A stretch of 45,297 nt of DNA, from positions 1-45,297 of the forward strand of contig JAPOYD010000074.1 in the NCBI GenBank assembly GCA_026706735.1, written 5' to 3'. Every line of letters starts with the position of its first letter. Positions within the stretch are counted from its first letter, which is position 1. Below, one piece after another: positions 28,898 to 38,147 of the stretch. A program made the position numbers and the translations under genes. Under the pieces are notes generated by a model. That model was not told where the DNA came from. It saw only the letters and a program-made list of their open reading frames with translations, and ran no database searches. This DNA comes from Nitrospinota bacterium (GTDB lineage: Bacteria > UBA8248).

Positions 28898-31225
28898 TTA
28901 CGCCTCTATGAAGGATGGGGGTTGAAACGCCGTGATCTCGGGAAGTTCTTCCTCGTAGCGCTCCATCTCCACCAGCGCGCTGTGCGCACTCGGGCCCTGG
29001 CCGAGGCTGGAGGTTCCCTTGTCTGGCGTCAAAACGTTGGGATTTCCGTGCTTGTCGAGCGCCCCGATTCTGCCCGGCTCCTGCGGGTCGTACCACGCGC
29101 CCGTTGAGAGCTGGATGACGCCCGGGAGCAGTCCATCGTAGATAACGGCGCCAGCGAGAATAGCCCCGCGCTCGTTGAAAATTCTGACGACGTCTCCGCC
29201 TTCAATTCCTCGCGCGGCGGCGTCATCGGGGTGAATCCAAACCGGTTCCCTGCCCCTAATCTTGCTCTTGAGGCTGGTGGTTCCGTTGTCCATCTGGCCG
29301 TGGAGCCTCGTGCGCGGCTGGTTCGAGATCAGGTGCAGGGGAAATTTCTCCGCCAGTTCGCTTCCCAGCCATTCGAGGGGTTCGAGCCAGGCGGAGTGGG
29401 GCGGGCAATCGGCGTAACCGAAGCTCTCGATGCGCTCCGAATATATCTCGATTTTTCCGGAAGGCGTCTTGAGCGGATTGTTCACCGGGTCTTCCCTGAA
29501 ATCGGCCAGGTAGACGTGCGGCGTCTCCGGCGGGGCGACTTCCGTGTGCCCGGTCTCCCAGAAATGATCGAACGTGTCGAGAACCACGCCCTGAGCGGCG
29601 GCTTTCCGGCGCGCTTCTTCGTAGATGTGCCGGAGCCATTCCATTTCGCCCCGGTCTTCGGTGAACGCGCTCCTGAAGCCTAGGTGTTGGGCAAGCTCTG
29701 AGAAGATGGCGAAATCGTGCCGTGCGTCGCCCACCGGCTCAATCACCTTGTGCATGGCGAGGATGAAGCGGTCTCTCGAACTCGAGCCGATGTCGTTGCG
29801 CTCGAGCGTGGTGGTGGCGGGCAGCACGATGTCCGCATGGCGCGCCGTGGACGTCCACCACGGGTCGTGGACGACGATGGTTTCGGGCCGCCGCCACGCC
29901 TTCACCAGCCGGTTCAAATCCTGATGGTGGTGGAATGGGTTGCCGCCGCACCAGTACACCATGCGGATGTCCGGGTAGGTACGGCGCTCGCCGTTGAAGT
30001 CGTATTCCTCGCCGGGCTGGAGCATCATGTCGGCGATGCGGGCGACGGGGATGAAGCTGTCCGTCGGGTTTTTCCCGAAACTCATACTGGCGGAAGGGAT
30101 GTCCTCGCGCGGCTCGCCGCGCCCGCCCATGCTCCCGTAGCCGAAGCCGAAGCCCCCGCCGGGCAGGCCGATTTCTCCGAGCATGGCGGCGAGCGTAATG
30201 GTCATCCAGAACGTCTGCTCGCCGTGGTCCGCGCGCTGGAGCGACCAGTTCGTGTTGAGCATGGTTCGCTTGCCCGCCATGCGCCGGGCGAGGGTTCGGA
30301 TGACGTCCGCCCCGATTCCCGTGATAGGAGCCGCCCAGTCCGCGCTCTTGGGACGGCCGTCGGTTTCGCCCGTCAGATAGGCTTCGAATTTTTCGAAACC
30401 CATGCAATAACGCGCGAGGAAGTCCTTGTCGTGCAGATTCTCCTCCCAGAGCGTATGGGCGAGGCCGAGCATGAGCGCCACATCCGTATTGGGCCGCACG
30501 GCGAGCCACTGCGCGTCCAGAAAATCGGGGGCGTCGTCTTTCAAGGGGCTGACGTTCACGAATTCCACCCCGTTTGCCTTCGCCCTTTCGAGCCATAGCT
30601 CCAGGGAGTGTTCTCCAGCGCCCCCCGCAGCCACCTGCGCGTTCTTGACAGGAACGCCGCCGAACATGACGAACAGCCCTGAGTCTTGCGCGATGCTGTC
30701 CCAGGTCGTGATGTGTCCGGAGCAGGCGATAAAGTCCCCCAGGACGTGGGGGAGGATGACGTACCCGGCGGCGATGCTGTAGGTGGTCACCTGATCCGTA
30801 AAGCCGCCGCAGCAGTTGAAAAACCTTTTCAACAGAGTTTTCGCATGATGGAAGCGGCCCGCGCTCGCCCAGCCGTATGAACCCGCGAAGATGGATTCGT
30901 TGCCGTGTTCGGTCTTGATGCGCTCTATCTCGCCGGCTACAGTCTCAAGGGCAAAATCCCAGGAAACGGGCACGAAAGGCTCGCCGCCGCGTCCTTCGGT
31001 GCGTTTGCCGGGCCCGTGCTCGAGCCAGCCCGCGCGGATCATGGGCCGGGAAATGCGGCTTTCGTCGTATATGGCGTCCTGGATGGACTCCAGGATGGGG
31101 GATGGCGCCGGGTCCTTGGCGAAAGGCTCGAAACCCACCATGCGGCCATCGCGCACGTGCGCCCGGAACGCCCCCCAATGTGAGCTGTGGTGACGTTTTT
31201 CAATTCCGTCTTGCCCGTCGGGCAT
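28898..31225 (-). CDS. Molybdopterin-dependent oxidoreductase, DMSO/TMAO/biotin sulfoxide reductase family, no visible Tat signal
   Basis: SSHWGAFRAHVRDGRMVGFEPFAKDPAPSPILESI…FAGSYGWASAGRFHHAKTLLKRFFNCCGG…WCGGNPFHHHQDLNRLVKAWRRPETIVVHDPWWTSTARHADIVLPATTTLERND; start after GTGGAGGAAATC RBS. Confidence 0.92.
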   Translation of the reverse strand: MPDGQDGIEKRHHSSHWGAFRAHVRDGRMVGFEPFAKDPAPSPILESIQDAIYDESRISRPMIRAGWLEHGPGKRTEGRGGEPFVPVSWDFALETVAGEIERIKTEHGNESIFAGSYGWASAGRFHHAKTLLKRFFNCCGGFTDQVTTYSIAAGYVILPHVLGDFIACSGHITTWDSIAQDSGLFVMFGGVPVKNAQVAAGGAGEHSLELWLERAKANGVEFVNVSPLKDDAPDFLDAQWLAVRPNTDVALMLGLAHTLWEENLHDKDFLARYCMGFEKFEAYLTGETDGRPKSADWAAPITGIGADVIRTLARRMAGKRTMLNTNWSLQRADHGEQTFWMTITLAAMLGEIGLPGGGFGFGYGSMGGRGEPREDIPSASMSFGKNPTDSFIPVARIADMMLQPGEEYDFNGERRTYPDIRMVYWCGGNPFHHHQDLNRLVKAWRRPETIVVHDPWWTSTARHADIVLPATTTLERNDIGSSSRDRFILAMHKVIEPVGDARHDFAIFSELAQHLGFRSAFTEDRGEMEWLRHIYEEARRKAAAQGVVLDTFDHFWETGHTEVAPPETPHVYLADFREDPVNNPLKTPSGKIEIYSERIESFGYADCPPHSAWLEPLEWLGSELAEKFPLHLISNQPRTRLHGQMDNGTTSLKSKIRGREPVWIHPDDAAARGIEGGDVVRIFNERGAILAGAVIYDGLLPGVIQLSTGAWYDPQEPGRIGALDKHGNPNVLTPDKGTSSLGQGPSAHSALVEMERYEEELPEITAFQPPSFIEA

Positions 31226-31418
31226 CAGATGATTTCCTCCACGCATCCGAGTCGGATTCATGATTTGGCGTGCATTCTGCGCAGTATATCACGTGTGGGA
31301 ACCAAGTCCCCCCGCCCCGGCGTTTCGTGCGCCCGAAAGCGGTAACGGGGTGATTTTAAGGCGAGAATATGCCATTGTTCCACCTTCTGGGTTCAAATTA
31401 TCTCAACTGGAGAACCTC

Positions 31419-31904
31419 ATGGATGTGCTCACGCGAATGGCCGGTGAAATCGGACAATTGCTGAAGGATAAGGGACAAACGGTCGCCGTTTCGGAAACGT
31501 CCGCAGGTGGCCTGGTGTCGGCTGCTCTGCTCGCCGTTCCGGGGGCTTCGGCCTACTACATGGGCGGCGGCGTGCTCTACACCTATGATTCGAGGAGCAT
31601 CCTGCTGGGGCTTCCCGAAGATGCCTTCGAGGGAATGCGGCCGAGCACGGAGCCCTACGCGGCGAAGCTGGCCGCAGCGATAAAAGACAGGCTGGGGTCG
31701 ACATGGGGCGTTTCCGAAACCGGAGCGGCCGGTCCAGCGGGCAACAGGTACGGGGATGCGCCGGGGCATTCGTGCATGGCGGTTTCCGGCCCGGTGGACA
31801 AAGTGATGACGCTGGAGACAGGCAGTGCGGACAGAGAGGCGAATATGTGGGCGTTCGCTGAGGCGACGCTCGGCCAGTTCAAAGAGGCGATCGAACAAAG
31901 CTAG
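31419..31904 (+). CDS. Stand-alone CinA C-terminal domain (NMN amidohydrolase-like) protein
   Basis: LLKDKGQTVAVSETSAGGLVSAALLAVPGASAYYMGGGVLYT…WGVSETGAAGPAGNRYGDAPG. Confidence 0.82.
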   Translation: MDVLTRMAGEIGQLLKDKGQTVAVSETSAGGLVSAALLAVPGASAYYMGGGVLYTYDSRSILLGLPEDAFEGMRPSTEPYAAKLAAAIKDRLGSTWGVSETGAAGPAGNRYGDAPGHSCMAVSGPVDKVMTLETGSADREANMWAFAEATLGQFKEAIEQS

Positions 31905-31924
31905 CCATAAGGAGATGATGCGTT

Positions 31925-32911
31925 ATGTTTCGTGCTCTGGTTTTAGAGGAAGCGGACGGAAAAGTCAGTTCATCGGTCCAGGAGCTTGACGAGGCGAGCC
32001 TGCCGGATGGCGACGTAACGGTCGCGATCGATTATTCGACGCTCAACTACAAGGACGGGATGGTACTGCGCGGCATCGGGAGGCTGGTGCGGAATTATCC
32101 CCACATCGGCGGCATCGACTTCGCGGGCACGGTGGAGGAGAGCGAGCACGCCGATTACAAAGCCGGAGACAAGGTGATCCTCACCGGCTGGCGGGTCGGA
32201 GAGGCGCACTGGGGGGGGTACTCCCAAAAGGCGCGCGTCAAGGGAGACTGGCTGGTCCAACTGCCGGAGAATATGTCCACGAGACAGGCGATGGCGCTCG
32301 GTACGGCCGGCTTCACGGCCATGCTCTCCGTTCAGGCGCTGGAAGACCACGGCATGGGCGTGGATGACGGGGAAGTGCTTGTCACAGGCGCCGCGGGCGG
32401 GGTGGGTTCGGTCGCCGTGGCCGTTCTTGCGAATCTAGGCTATTCCGTCGCAGCTTCGACGGGCAGGGAAGAGACCCACGAATATCTCGGGTCGCTCGGC
32501 GCTTCGACCATCATCGCGCGGAGCGAGCTTGCCGAACCCACGAAACGTCCGCTCGAGAGCGAGCGCTGGGCGGGATGCATCGACTCGGTGGGCGGCACGA
32601 CGCTCGCGCGCCTGTTGACGCAGATGAAATACCGAAGCTCCGTGGCGGCGGTGGGTCTGGCCGGCGGGAGCGGGCTCGAGACGACGGTGATCCCGTTTCT
32701 CCTGCGGGGCGTGAATCTCCTGGGTATCGAATCCGCCATGTGCCCGCCTGAACCTCGCCGGAATGCGTGGGCGCGCCTTGCGGAGCAGATGCCGATGGAC
32801 AAGCTCGAATCCATGATCACCGAAGCGACGCTTTCCGATCTGGCAGGCCTTGGCGGCGATATATTGAAGGGTCAGGTGAAGGGCCGCGTGGTCGTCGACG
32901 TGAACGCCTAG
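31925..32911 (+). CDS. YhdH/AcuI-type quinone oxidoreductase (acrylyl-CoA reductase-like, MDR superfamily)
   Basis: DYSTLNYKDGMVLRGIGRLVRNYPHIGGIDFAGTVEES…VLVTGAAGGVGSVAVAVLANLGYSVAASTGREETHEYLGSLGAS. Confidence 0.9.
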   Translation: MFRALVLEEADGKVSSSVQELDEASLPDGDVTVAIDYSTLNYKDGMVLRGIGRLVRNYPHIGGIDFAGTVEESEHADYKAGDKVILTGWRVGEAHWGGYSQKARVKGDWLVQLPENMSTRQAMALGTAGFTAMLSVQALEDHGMGVDDGEVLVTGAAGGVGSVAVAVLANLGYSVAASTGREETHEYLGSLGASTIIARSELAEPTKRPLESERWAGCIDSVGGTTLARLLTQMKYRSSVAAVGLAGGSGLETTVIPFLLRGVNLLGIESAMCPPEPRRNAWARLAEQMPMDKLESMITEATLSDLAGLGGDILKGQVKGRVVVDVNA

Positions 32912-33360
32912 CTGCCCCGTTTTTTCGTCAACTCGCGGTCTAAGGCCGCAGCGAATTTGTGGCGGTCAGCTACGGCCATGGGCGGCGGGCCGCCCTGAAC
33001 GAGACCGCCCGAGCGCATATCCATCATGAAGTTTCTCAAGGATAGCCGCTCGCCCACGTTTTCCTCGGTATAAACTTCGCCGCGCGGATCGATGCCCAAA
33101 GCACCTTTCTCCACCGCCTTCGCCGCGAAGGGAACGTCCGCGGTGATGACGAAATCGCCCGCGCTCAGGTGCTCGACGATGTACTCATCGGCGGCGTCCG
33201 CTCCGCCGGGGACCTGAATCGTGGAGACGGATGGAATGTCCGGCGTCCTCAGCTTCATGTTAGCCACCAGCACGGTGGGAATGTCGAGGCGATCGGCGGT
33301 TTTGTAGAGAATCTCCTTGATATCTTGCGGGCATGCGTCGGCATCCACCCAGATTTTCAT
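32908..33360 (-). CDS. YaiI/YqxD (UPF0178) family protein
   Basis: MKIWVDADACPQDIKEILYKTADRLDIPTVLVAN…GDFVITADVPFAAKAVEKGALGIDPRGEVYTEENVGERLSLRNFM. Confidence 0.92.
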   Translation of the reverse strand: MKIWVDADACPQDIKEILYKTADRLDIPTVLVANMKLRTPDIPSVSTIQVPGGADAADEYIVEHLSAGDFVITADVPFAAKAVEKGALGIDPRGEVYTEENVGERLSLRNFMMDMRSGGLVQGGPPPMAVADRHKFAAALDRELTKKRGS

Positions 33361-33480
33361 GCGCTTTCCCTCTCATCGCCCTTAATCCCGGCGGTTCCTT
33401 TATAGTATGATGCCTTTCATTCGAGATACCTAACATGATATTCCGGATCGGGTGATATTCGTACAGCCGGGAGAGTGAAT

Positions 33481-33696
33481 ATGTCACAACCGGAAGAGGC
33501 TCGTGAGAAAATGGCGGCGCGAATCGCAGAGATGGCCGATACCGTCTTTGGCGTGCCCCGGGATGAATTCGCCCTCAAGACGGCGGATGATTGTGCGCAG
33601 ATGCTCCAGATACTCTCAGGCACACCCCTGGAATCCACCGATGAGCCGTTTTTGCCCCCTCTCGAAAATCTCAAGGCCGATGAGGGCGCTAAATGA
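33481..33696 (+). CDS. Small protein (71 aa), candidate GatC/AtzG-like amidase partner
   Basis: MSQPEEAREKMAARIAEMADTVFGVPRDEFALKTADDCAQMLQILSGTPLESTDEPFLPPLENLKADEGAK; 4-nt ATGA overlap with the amidase gene. Confidence 0.6.
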   Translation: MSQPEEAREKMAARIAEMADTVFGVPRDEFALKTADDCAQMLQILSGTPLESTDEPFLPPLENLKADEGAK

Positions 33697-35036
33697 ATGA
33701 ACACTGGCGACTCTCCTTGAGTGAGGGCTTGCGCAGGATGGAGGAGGGCGATCTCACCGCGACGCAGTGGGTGCGCTCTCTTTTATCCCGCATCGACGCG
33801 TGTGAAGAGAAAGTGAAAGCCTGGGTGCAGGTGGACGAAGCGGGCGCTATTGAGGCGGCGAACGCGGTAGACGACGCCCGAAGCGCCGGGGAGGAATTGG
33901 GCCCTCTGGCGGGCGCGCCTTATGCGGCGAAGGATATTTTCGGCGTCCGGGGTCTCAAGCTAGAAGCGGGGACGGAAATTTTCAAGGGACAGACGGCTTC
34001 AGAGGACGCCGCCTGCGTGGCGCGCCTTAGGAGCGCCGGCGCAATCGCCATGGGCAAGGCGGTGACCACACCCTTCGCGCAGGGGGACCCCTCCATCACC
34101 CGCAACCCCTGGAACGTCGAGCGGAGCCCGGGCGGGTCGAGCAGCGGCTCCGCCGCCGCTGTGGGCGCGGGCATGGCGCCCGCCGCGTTCGGCAGCCAGA
34201 CGACGGGCTCCACCCTTCGCCCCGCCGCGTATTGCGGCGTACCGGGCTTGAAACCCACCTATGGACGCATTCCCAGGACGGGCGTCATCGAAGTTTCGTG
34301 GAATTTCGATCACTTAGGCGTCATAGCGCGCACGGTCGAGGACATCGCCAAAATCCTCGAAGTGGCGGCGGGCCCCGACGGCGCGGATCACAGCGCCGTG
34401 CAGTCTCCGCCGCCCGCCGCGAACCAGACGCCCCGGAAACCGGAGAAAATCGCGTATCTGAAGCATTTGCTCGAACTCGCCAGCGAGGAAGTCGTCGAGT
34501 GGACCGAGCGGGCCGTAGCCCGAATCGAATCGAAGGGGGTGGATGTCCACGAGGTGGAGCTGCCCTTGAGCATGGATGAGATAGACGCGGCGCATTTCAT
34601 CGCCCGGTGCGTGGATTTCGCATCCTGCCACGAGGATTTGTACGCGTCGCACAGGGATGATCTCCCGCCTTTCGTGCGCAGGAGTTTCACGATTGGCTAT
34701 ATGACGCCCTCGGTTCATTACGTGAAGGCGATGCGCGTCCGCGCGAATTTCACCCGGAAAATGGACGATCTGATGAGCCGCTACGATCTGTTCGTGCTGC
34801 CGAGTTTCGATTCGGCTGCGCCGCCATGGGCGGAATCCACGGGCGGGCCGGCCTTTTTACAGCCGCTCACATTTTCGGGACAGCCCGCGATTACCCTGCC
34901 TCTGGGACGCGGAGACATGAACCTCCCACTGGGAATCCAGTTCGGGGCGGTGCGCTGCGGGGAGGAGAAGCTGCTCGCGATGGCGAGGCGGTTCGAGGGG
35001 GAGATGGACTGGCGGGCGGAGGTTCCCGAATTTTAG
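33693..35036 (+). CDS. Amidase signature family protein (AtzE/GatA-like)
   Basis: GPLAGAPYAAKDIFGVRGLKLEAGTEIFKGQ…PGGSSSGSAAAVGAGMAPAAFGSQTTGSTLRPAAYCGVPGLKPTYGRI. Confidence 0.9.
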   Translation: MNEHWRLSLSEGLRRMEEGDLTATQWVRSLLSRIDACEEKVKAWVQVDEAGAIEAANAVDDARSAGEELGPLAGAPYAAKDIFGVRGLKLEAGTEIFKGQTASEDAACVARLRSAGAIAMGKAVTTPFAQGDPSITRNPWNVERSPGGSSSGSAAAVGAGMAPAAFGSQTTGSTLRPAAYCGVPGLKPTYGRIPRTGVIEVSWNFDHLGVIARTVEDIAKILEVAAGPDGADHSAVQSPPPAANQTPRKPEKIAYLKHLLELASEEVVEWTERAVARIESKGVDVHEVELPLSMDEIDAAHFIARCVDFASCHEDLYASHRDDLPPFVRRSFTIGYMTPSVHYVKAMRVRANFTRKMDDLMSRYDLFVLPSFDSAAPPWAESTGGPAFLQPLTFSGQPAITLPLGRGDMNLPLGIQFGAVRCGEEKLLAMARRFEGEMDWRAEVPEF

Positions 35037-35079
35037 AATGGGATGAATCTTTTGAGTTCATGACGTAGAGGGGCCTGAA

Positions 35080-36225
35080 ATGAACGAGACGGGAGTTGAA
35101 ACGGCTGTAGAAGAAACGACGGATGCGGTGAAGCTCAAGATCATCGACGCGGACATCCATCCGCGCATGAACGGCATGCACCAGCTTCACCCGTATCTCT
35201 CAGAATCGTGGCGCAAGCGCATGGGTGTGGCGCCGCTCAGTTCCGCGAAAGACCCCAACACCGCGCGAAACGTCTTTTCGATACCCAAGCGCTGGTACTA
35301 CCATCCCCACGGCGCCGAGCGCCCCGACGCCCTGCCGCCCGACGGCGGGAGACCGGGTTCGAACCTCGATATGCTGCGCTCCCACCATCTGGACAAATAC
35401 GGGATCGACGTCGGCATCCTCATCGCGGGCGATCTGTTCGGCATCGGGGGATTGCCGGACGCCGACATGGCGGCTGCCTTCATCGCGGCGAACAACGACT
35501 GGCTGCTCCACGAGTGGTGCGAACCGGAACCCCGGCTCAAGCTCGCCATGCACGTCGGCCCGCGCGACCCCGGGCTCGCCGTCCAGGAAATCGAGAGAAT
35601 CGGCGCGCATCCCGCTGTGGTGCAGGTGCAGATTCCGCAGATGGACGTGCTGATGGGGAACCGCCATTACTATCCCATCTACGAGGCCGCGGAAGCCATG
35701 GATCTCGCCATCGGGATGCACGGCGCAGGCGAGGCGGCGGGCGTGAACACGCCCATGAACCCCACGGGAATCCCTGCCTATTACATCGAGGTGCACACGG
35801 GCGCGGTGACGATTGCGCAGGCGCAGGTCATCAGCCTGGTGTGCGAGGGCGTGTTCGTACGCTTCCCGAAGCTCAAGGTCGTCTTCCAGGAGATGGGCTA
35901 CGCCTGGCTGCCGAGCATCATGTGGCGCTTCGATCAGGAATGGCGCTCGCTGCGCGCGGAGGTGCCCTGGCTCGAGCGTCCGCCGAGTGAATACGTCGTC
36001 GATCACATTCGGCTGACCACGCAGCCCATCGCGGAACCTCCCACGAACGAGGACCACCGCCAGATTCTCAGGATGGCGAAGGCGGAGAAGACCCTGCTGT
36101 TCGCGTCCGATTATCCGCATTGGGATTTCGACAATCCCCGGCAGGTTTTCCAGGAAGTCTCCGACGAACTCAGGCGGCGCATCTACCACGAGAGCGCCGA
36201 GGAGCTATACGGCCACAAGCTCTGA
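35080..36225 (+). CDS. Amidohydrolase (ACMSD/TIM-barrel metal-dependent hydrolase) family protein
   Basis: LKIIDADIHPRMNGMHQLHPYLSESW…IGMHGAGEAAG…LLFASDYPHWDFDNPRQV. Confidence 0.87.
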   Translation: MNETGVETAVEETTDAVKLKIIDADIHPRMNGMHQLHPYLSESWRKRMGVAPLSSAKDPNTARNVFSIPKRWYYHPHGAERPDALPPDGGRPGSNLDMLRSHHLDKYGIDVGILIAGDLFGIGGLPDADMAAAFIAANNDWLLHEWCEPEPRLKLAMHVGPRDPGLAVQEIERIGAHPAVVQVQIPQMDVLMGNRHYYPIYEAAEAMDLAIGMHGAGEAAGVNTPMNPTGIPAYYIEVHTGAVTIAQAQVISLVCEGVFVRFPKLKVVFQEMGYAWLPSIMWRFDQEWRSLRAEVPWLERPPSEYVVDHIRLTTQPIAEPPTNEDHRQILRMAKAEKTLLFASDYPHWDFDNPRQVFQEVSDELRRRIYHESAEELYGHKL

Positions 36226-36235
36226 GCGGGAGATC

Positions 36236-36560
36236 GTAAAAGGGGCTGTTGAAAAACCTCTCCTCGCCCAGAATTGACCACTGCCGTCATTCCGGCGAAA
36301 GCCGGAATCCATTTATGGGTGTGAGTGGAAGAACGGCAGCGTTTCATCCTCCACCAATGCGCAGGAACCCCGACGAAAGGCAAAAGGCATAAAAATGGAT
36401 TCCGGCTTTCGCCGGAATGACGAACAAAACCACACCGCCTCTTGTAGGGACAGGTCGCGACCTCGGACAGGCGCAGGAGCCTGTCCGCTACGGACCTCCC
36501 TTCTCTGTCGGCTCCATACGCCGAATCACGAAATCATAACTTTTTCAATAGCCGTTTTAT
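36236..36560. repeat. MITE-like intergenic element with imperfect terminal inverted repeats and an internal 29-bp perfect inverted repeat
   Basis: Ends AAAAGGGGCTGTTGAAAAA … TTTTTCAATAGCCGTTTT; internal arms 36286-36314 GTCATTCCGGCGAAAGCCGGAATCCATTT and 36393-36421 (exact reverse complement). Confidence 0.7.
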
Positions 36561-36605
36561 GGGTGGGCTAAAAAAAGGCTGAACGTCTGATGAGGTCTGC
36601 CAGTA

Positions 36606-37703
36606 TCAAATATCGAGGCGGAATTTGTGGACCGCCTCCTCGTTCACTTCCACCCCCAGACCAGGGCCTTCGGGCACCTTGACGACCCCGCCTTCCGCCA
36701 CGAAGCCGGTGACGATGTCCTCATCATGCCAGACGGGGGCTTTGCCGGATTCGTTGTAGACGATGGAAGGGGTCGAGGCGAAAAGATGCGCGCAGGCGGC
36801 GTCGTTCAGCGCGCTGTGGATCACGCTGCCGCAGATGCCCTCGATGCCGTGAATCTCGATGAGGGCGGCGGCTTTTTTCGCGTGGAGCAGACCGCCCTCG
36901 CGGTTGACTTTGAGGTTCACGATGTCGGCGGCGCGCCTGCGGGCGATTTCGGCCAGATAGTCGGGCCGGAACGATTCGTCCGCGCAGATGGGGATGCGCG
37001 TGTTCTTGTTGACGAACTCCAGGCCGTCGAGGTCGTTGCCGGGCACGGGCTGCTCGACCATGGTGACCCCGTACTCCTCGATGCGGGCGCACATCTGCAC
37101 GGCAAGCTTGGGCGTCCAGCTCATGTTGGCGTCGACGACGATGTGGGCCTCATCCCCTGCCGCCTCCCTGGCCGCCGCGACGCGGGCGATGCTCGTCTTC
37201 GTGTCGCGGTTCATCTTCACCTTGAACGAGGTGATGCCCAACGCCATGGATTCCGCCGCGAGATCGGCTGTCCTTTCGGGCGATTCCAAGGGCAGGATGT
37301 CGAAGGCTGGCATCTCGTCCCTGATTTTTCCGCCCAGCAGATCGTAGACCGGACAACCCAGCATGCGCCCGATGAGATCGTGCACCGCGCAGTCGACCGC
37401 CGCCTTGGGCGAATGGTGGAAGGGGATGGCCTTTTCCATCCTGTGGACGATGCGTTCCCTGTCGAAGGGGTTGCAATCGGCGACCGCGGGAACCAGGTAT
37501 TCATCGAGTATCTGGTAGGCGCTCTTGAGCGTTTCCCCGGTCGGAAACGAGCGCAGCGGCGCTCCGCCCCAGCCGGAAACGCCCTCGCAGGTGATTTTGA
37601 CGACGATGTCTTCTGAATGCGTCGCGGTGCGCGTGGCGCTCTTGTAGGGATGGTTGAGCGGGATGGCGACGGGGAAGAGTTCTATTTTCTCGATTTTTCT
37701 CAT
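36606..37703 (-). CDS. Enolase superfamily (mandelate racemase/muconate lactonizing enzyme) protein
   Basis: HHSPKAAVDCAVHDLIGRMLGCPVYDLLGG…ITSFKVKMNRD…HIVVDANMSWTP…MVEQPVPGNDLDGLEFV…IPICADESF. Confidence 0.9.
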   Translation of the reverse strand: MRKIEKIELFPVAIPLNHPYKSATRTATHSEDIVVKITCEGVSGWGGAPLRSFPTGETLKSAYQILDEYLVPAVADCNPFDRERIVHRMEKAIPFHHSPKAAVDCAVHDLIGRMLGCPVYDLLGGKIRDEMPAFDILPLESPERTADLAAESMALGITSFKVKMNRDTKTSIARVAAAREAAGDEAHIVVDANMSWTPKLAVQMCARIEEYGVTMVEQPVPGNDLDGLEFVNKNTRIPICADESFRPDYLAEIARRRAADIVNLKVNREGGLLHAKKAAALIEIHGIEGICGSVIHSALNDAACAHLFASTPSIVYNESGKAPVWHDEDIVTGFVAEGGVVKVPEGPGLGVEVNEEAVHKFRLDI

Positions 37704-37731
37704 TCGTGCTCTCGGCTCCTGTGGCGGGGAA

Positions 37732-38130
37732 TCACACGTGCACCATCACTAGGTCTTTTTCGAGCGTGACCTCATAAGTCTCGATGGAGGGGTCTTCTTC
37801 CGCCTCCAGCGTGACCTCATAGGTCTTGACGCGCATCCTGTGGGGGTTGAATACGGAGCGCCCGTTCGTGATGTCGAACTCCCAGCAATGCCAGGGGCAC
37901 ACGATAATCTGCTCGTCCATCACGTATTCATAGGTGTGGGGTTTGGACGACTTCATCGTCCCCTTTACCTTGCCCAGGCAAAGCGGCGCGCCCTGGTGCG
38001 GGCAGGAGTTTCTCACCGCGTAGAGGGCATTCTTGATGTTGAACACGCCGATGGAGCGGCCCTCGACATCGATTATCTTCCGCGCGCCGGGGGGCAGTTC
38101 CGATATCTTGCAAACCAGGTGTTTCGCCAT
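37732..38130 (-). CDS. Rieske [2Fe-2S] ferredoxin-type protein
   Basis: NSCPHQGAPLCLGKV…IIVCPWHCWEFDITNGRSVF (CxH…CxxH). Confidence 0.92.
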   Translation of the reverse strand: MAKHLVCKISELPPGARKIIDVEGRSIGVFNIKNALYAVRNSCPHQGAPLCLGKVKGTMKSSKPHTYEYVMDEQIIVCPWHCWEFDITNGRSVFNPHRMRVKTYEVTLEAEEDPSIETYEVTLEKDLVMVHV

Positions 38131-38147
38131 GCGCGATTCGCCCCGTT

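Noticed and set aside
29717-30598. 293-aa plus-strand ORF within the molybdoenzyme gene
   Set aside because: Antisense of a conserved molybdopterin oxidoreductase; artefact of high GC.
36286-36421. Possible CRISPR-like repeats
   Set aside because: Only two arms, inverted relative to each other and not direct; no array or cas genes.
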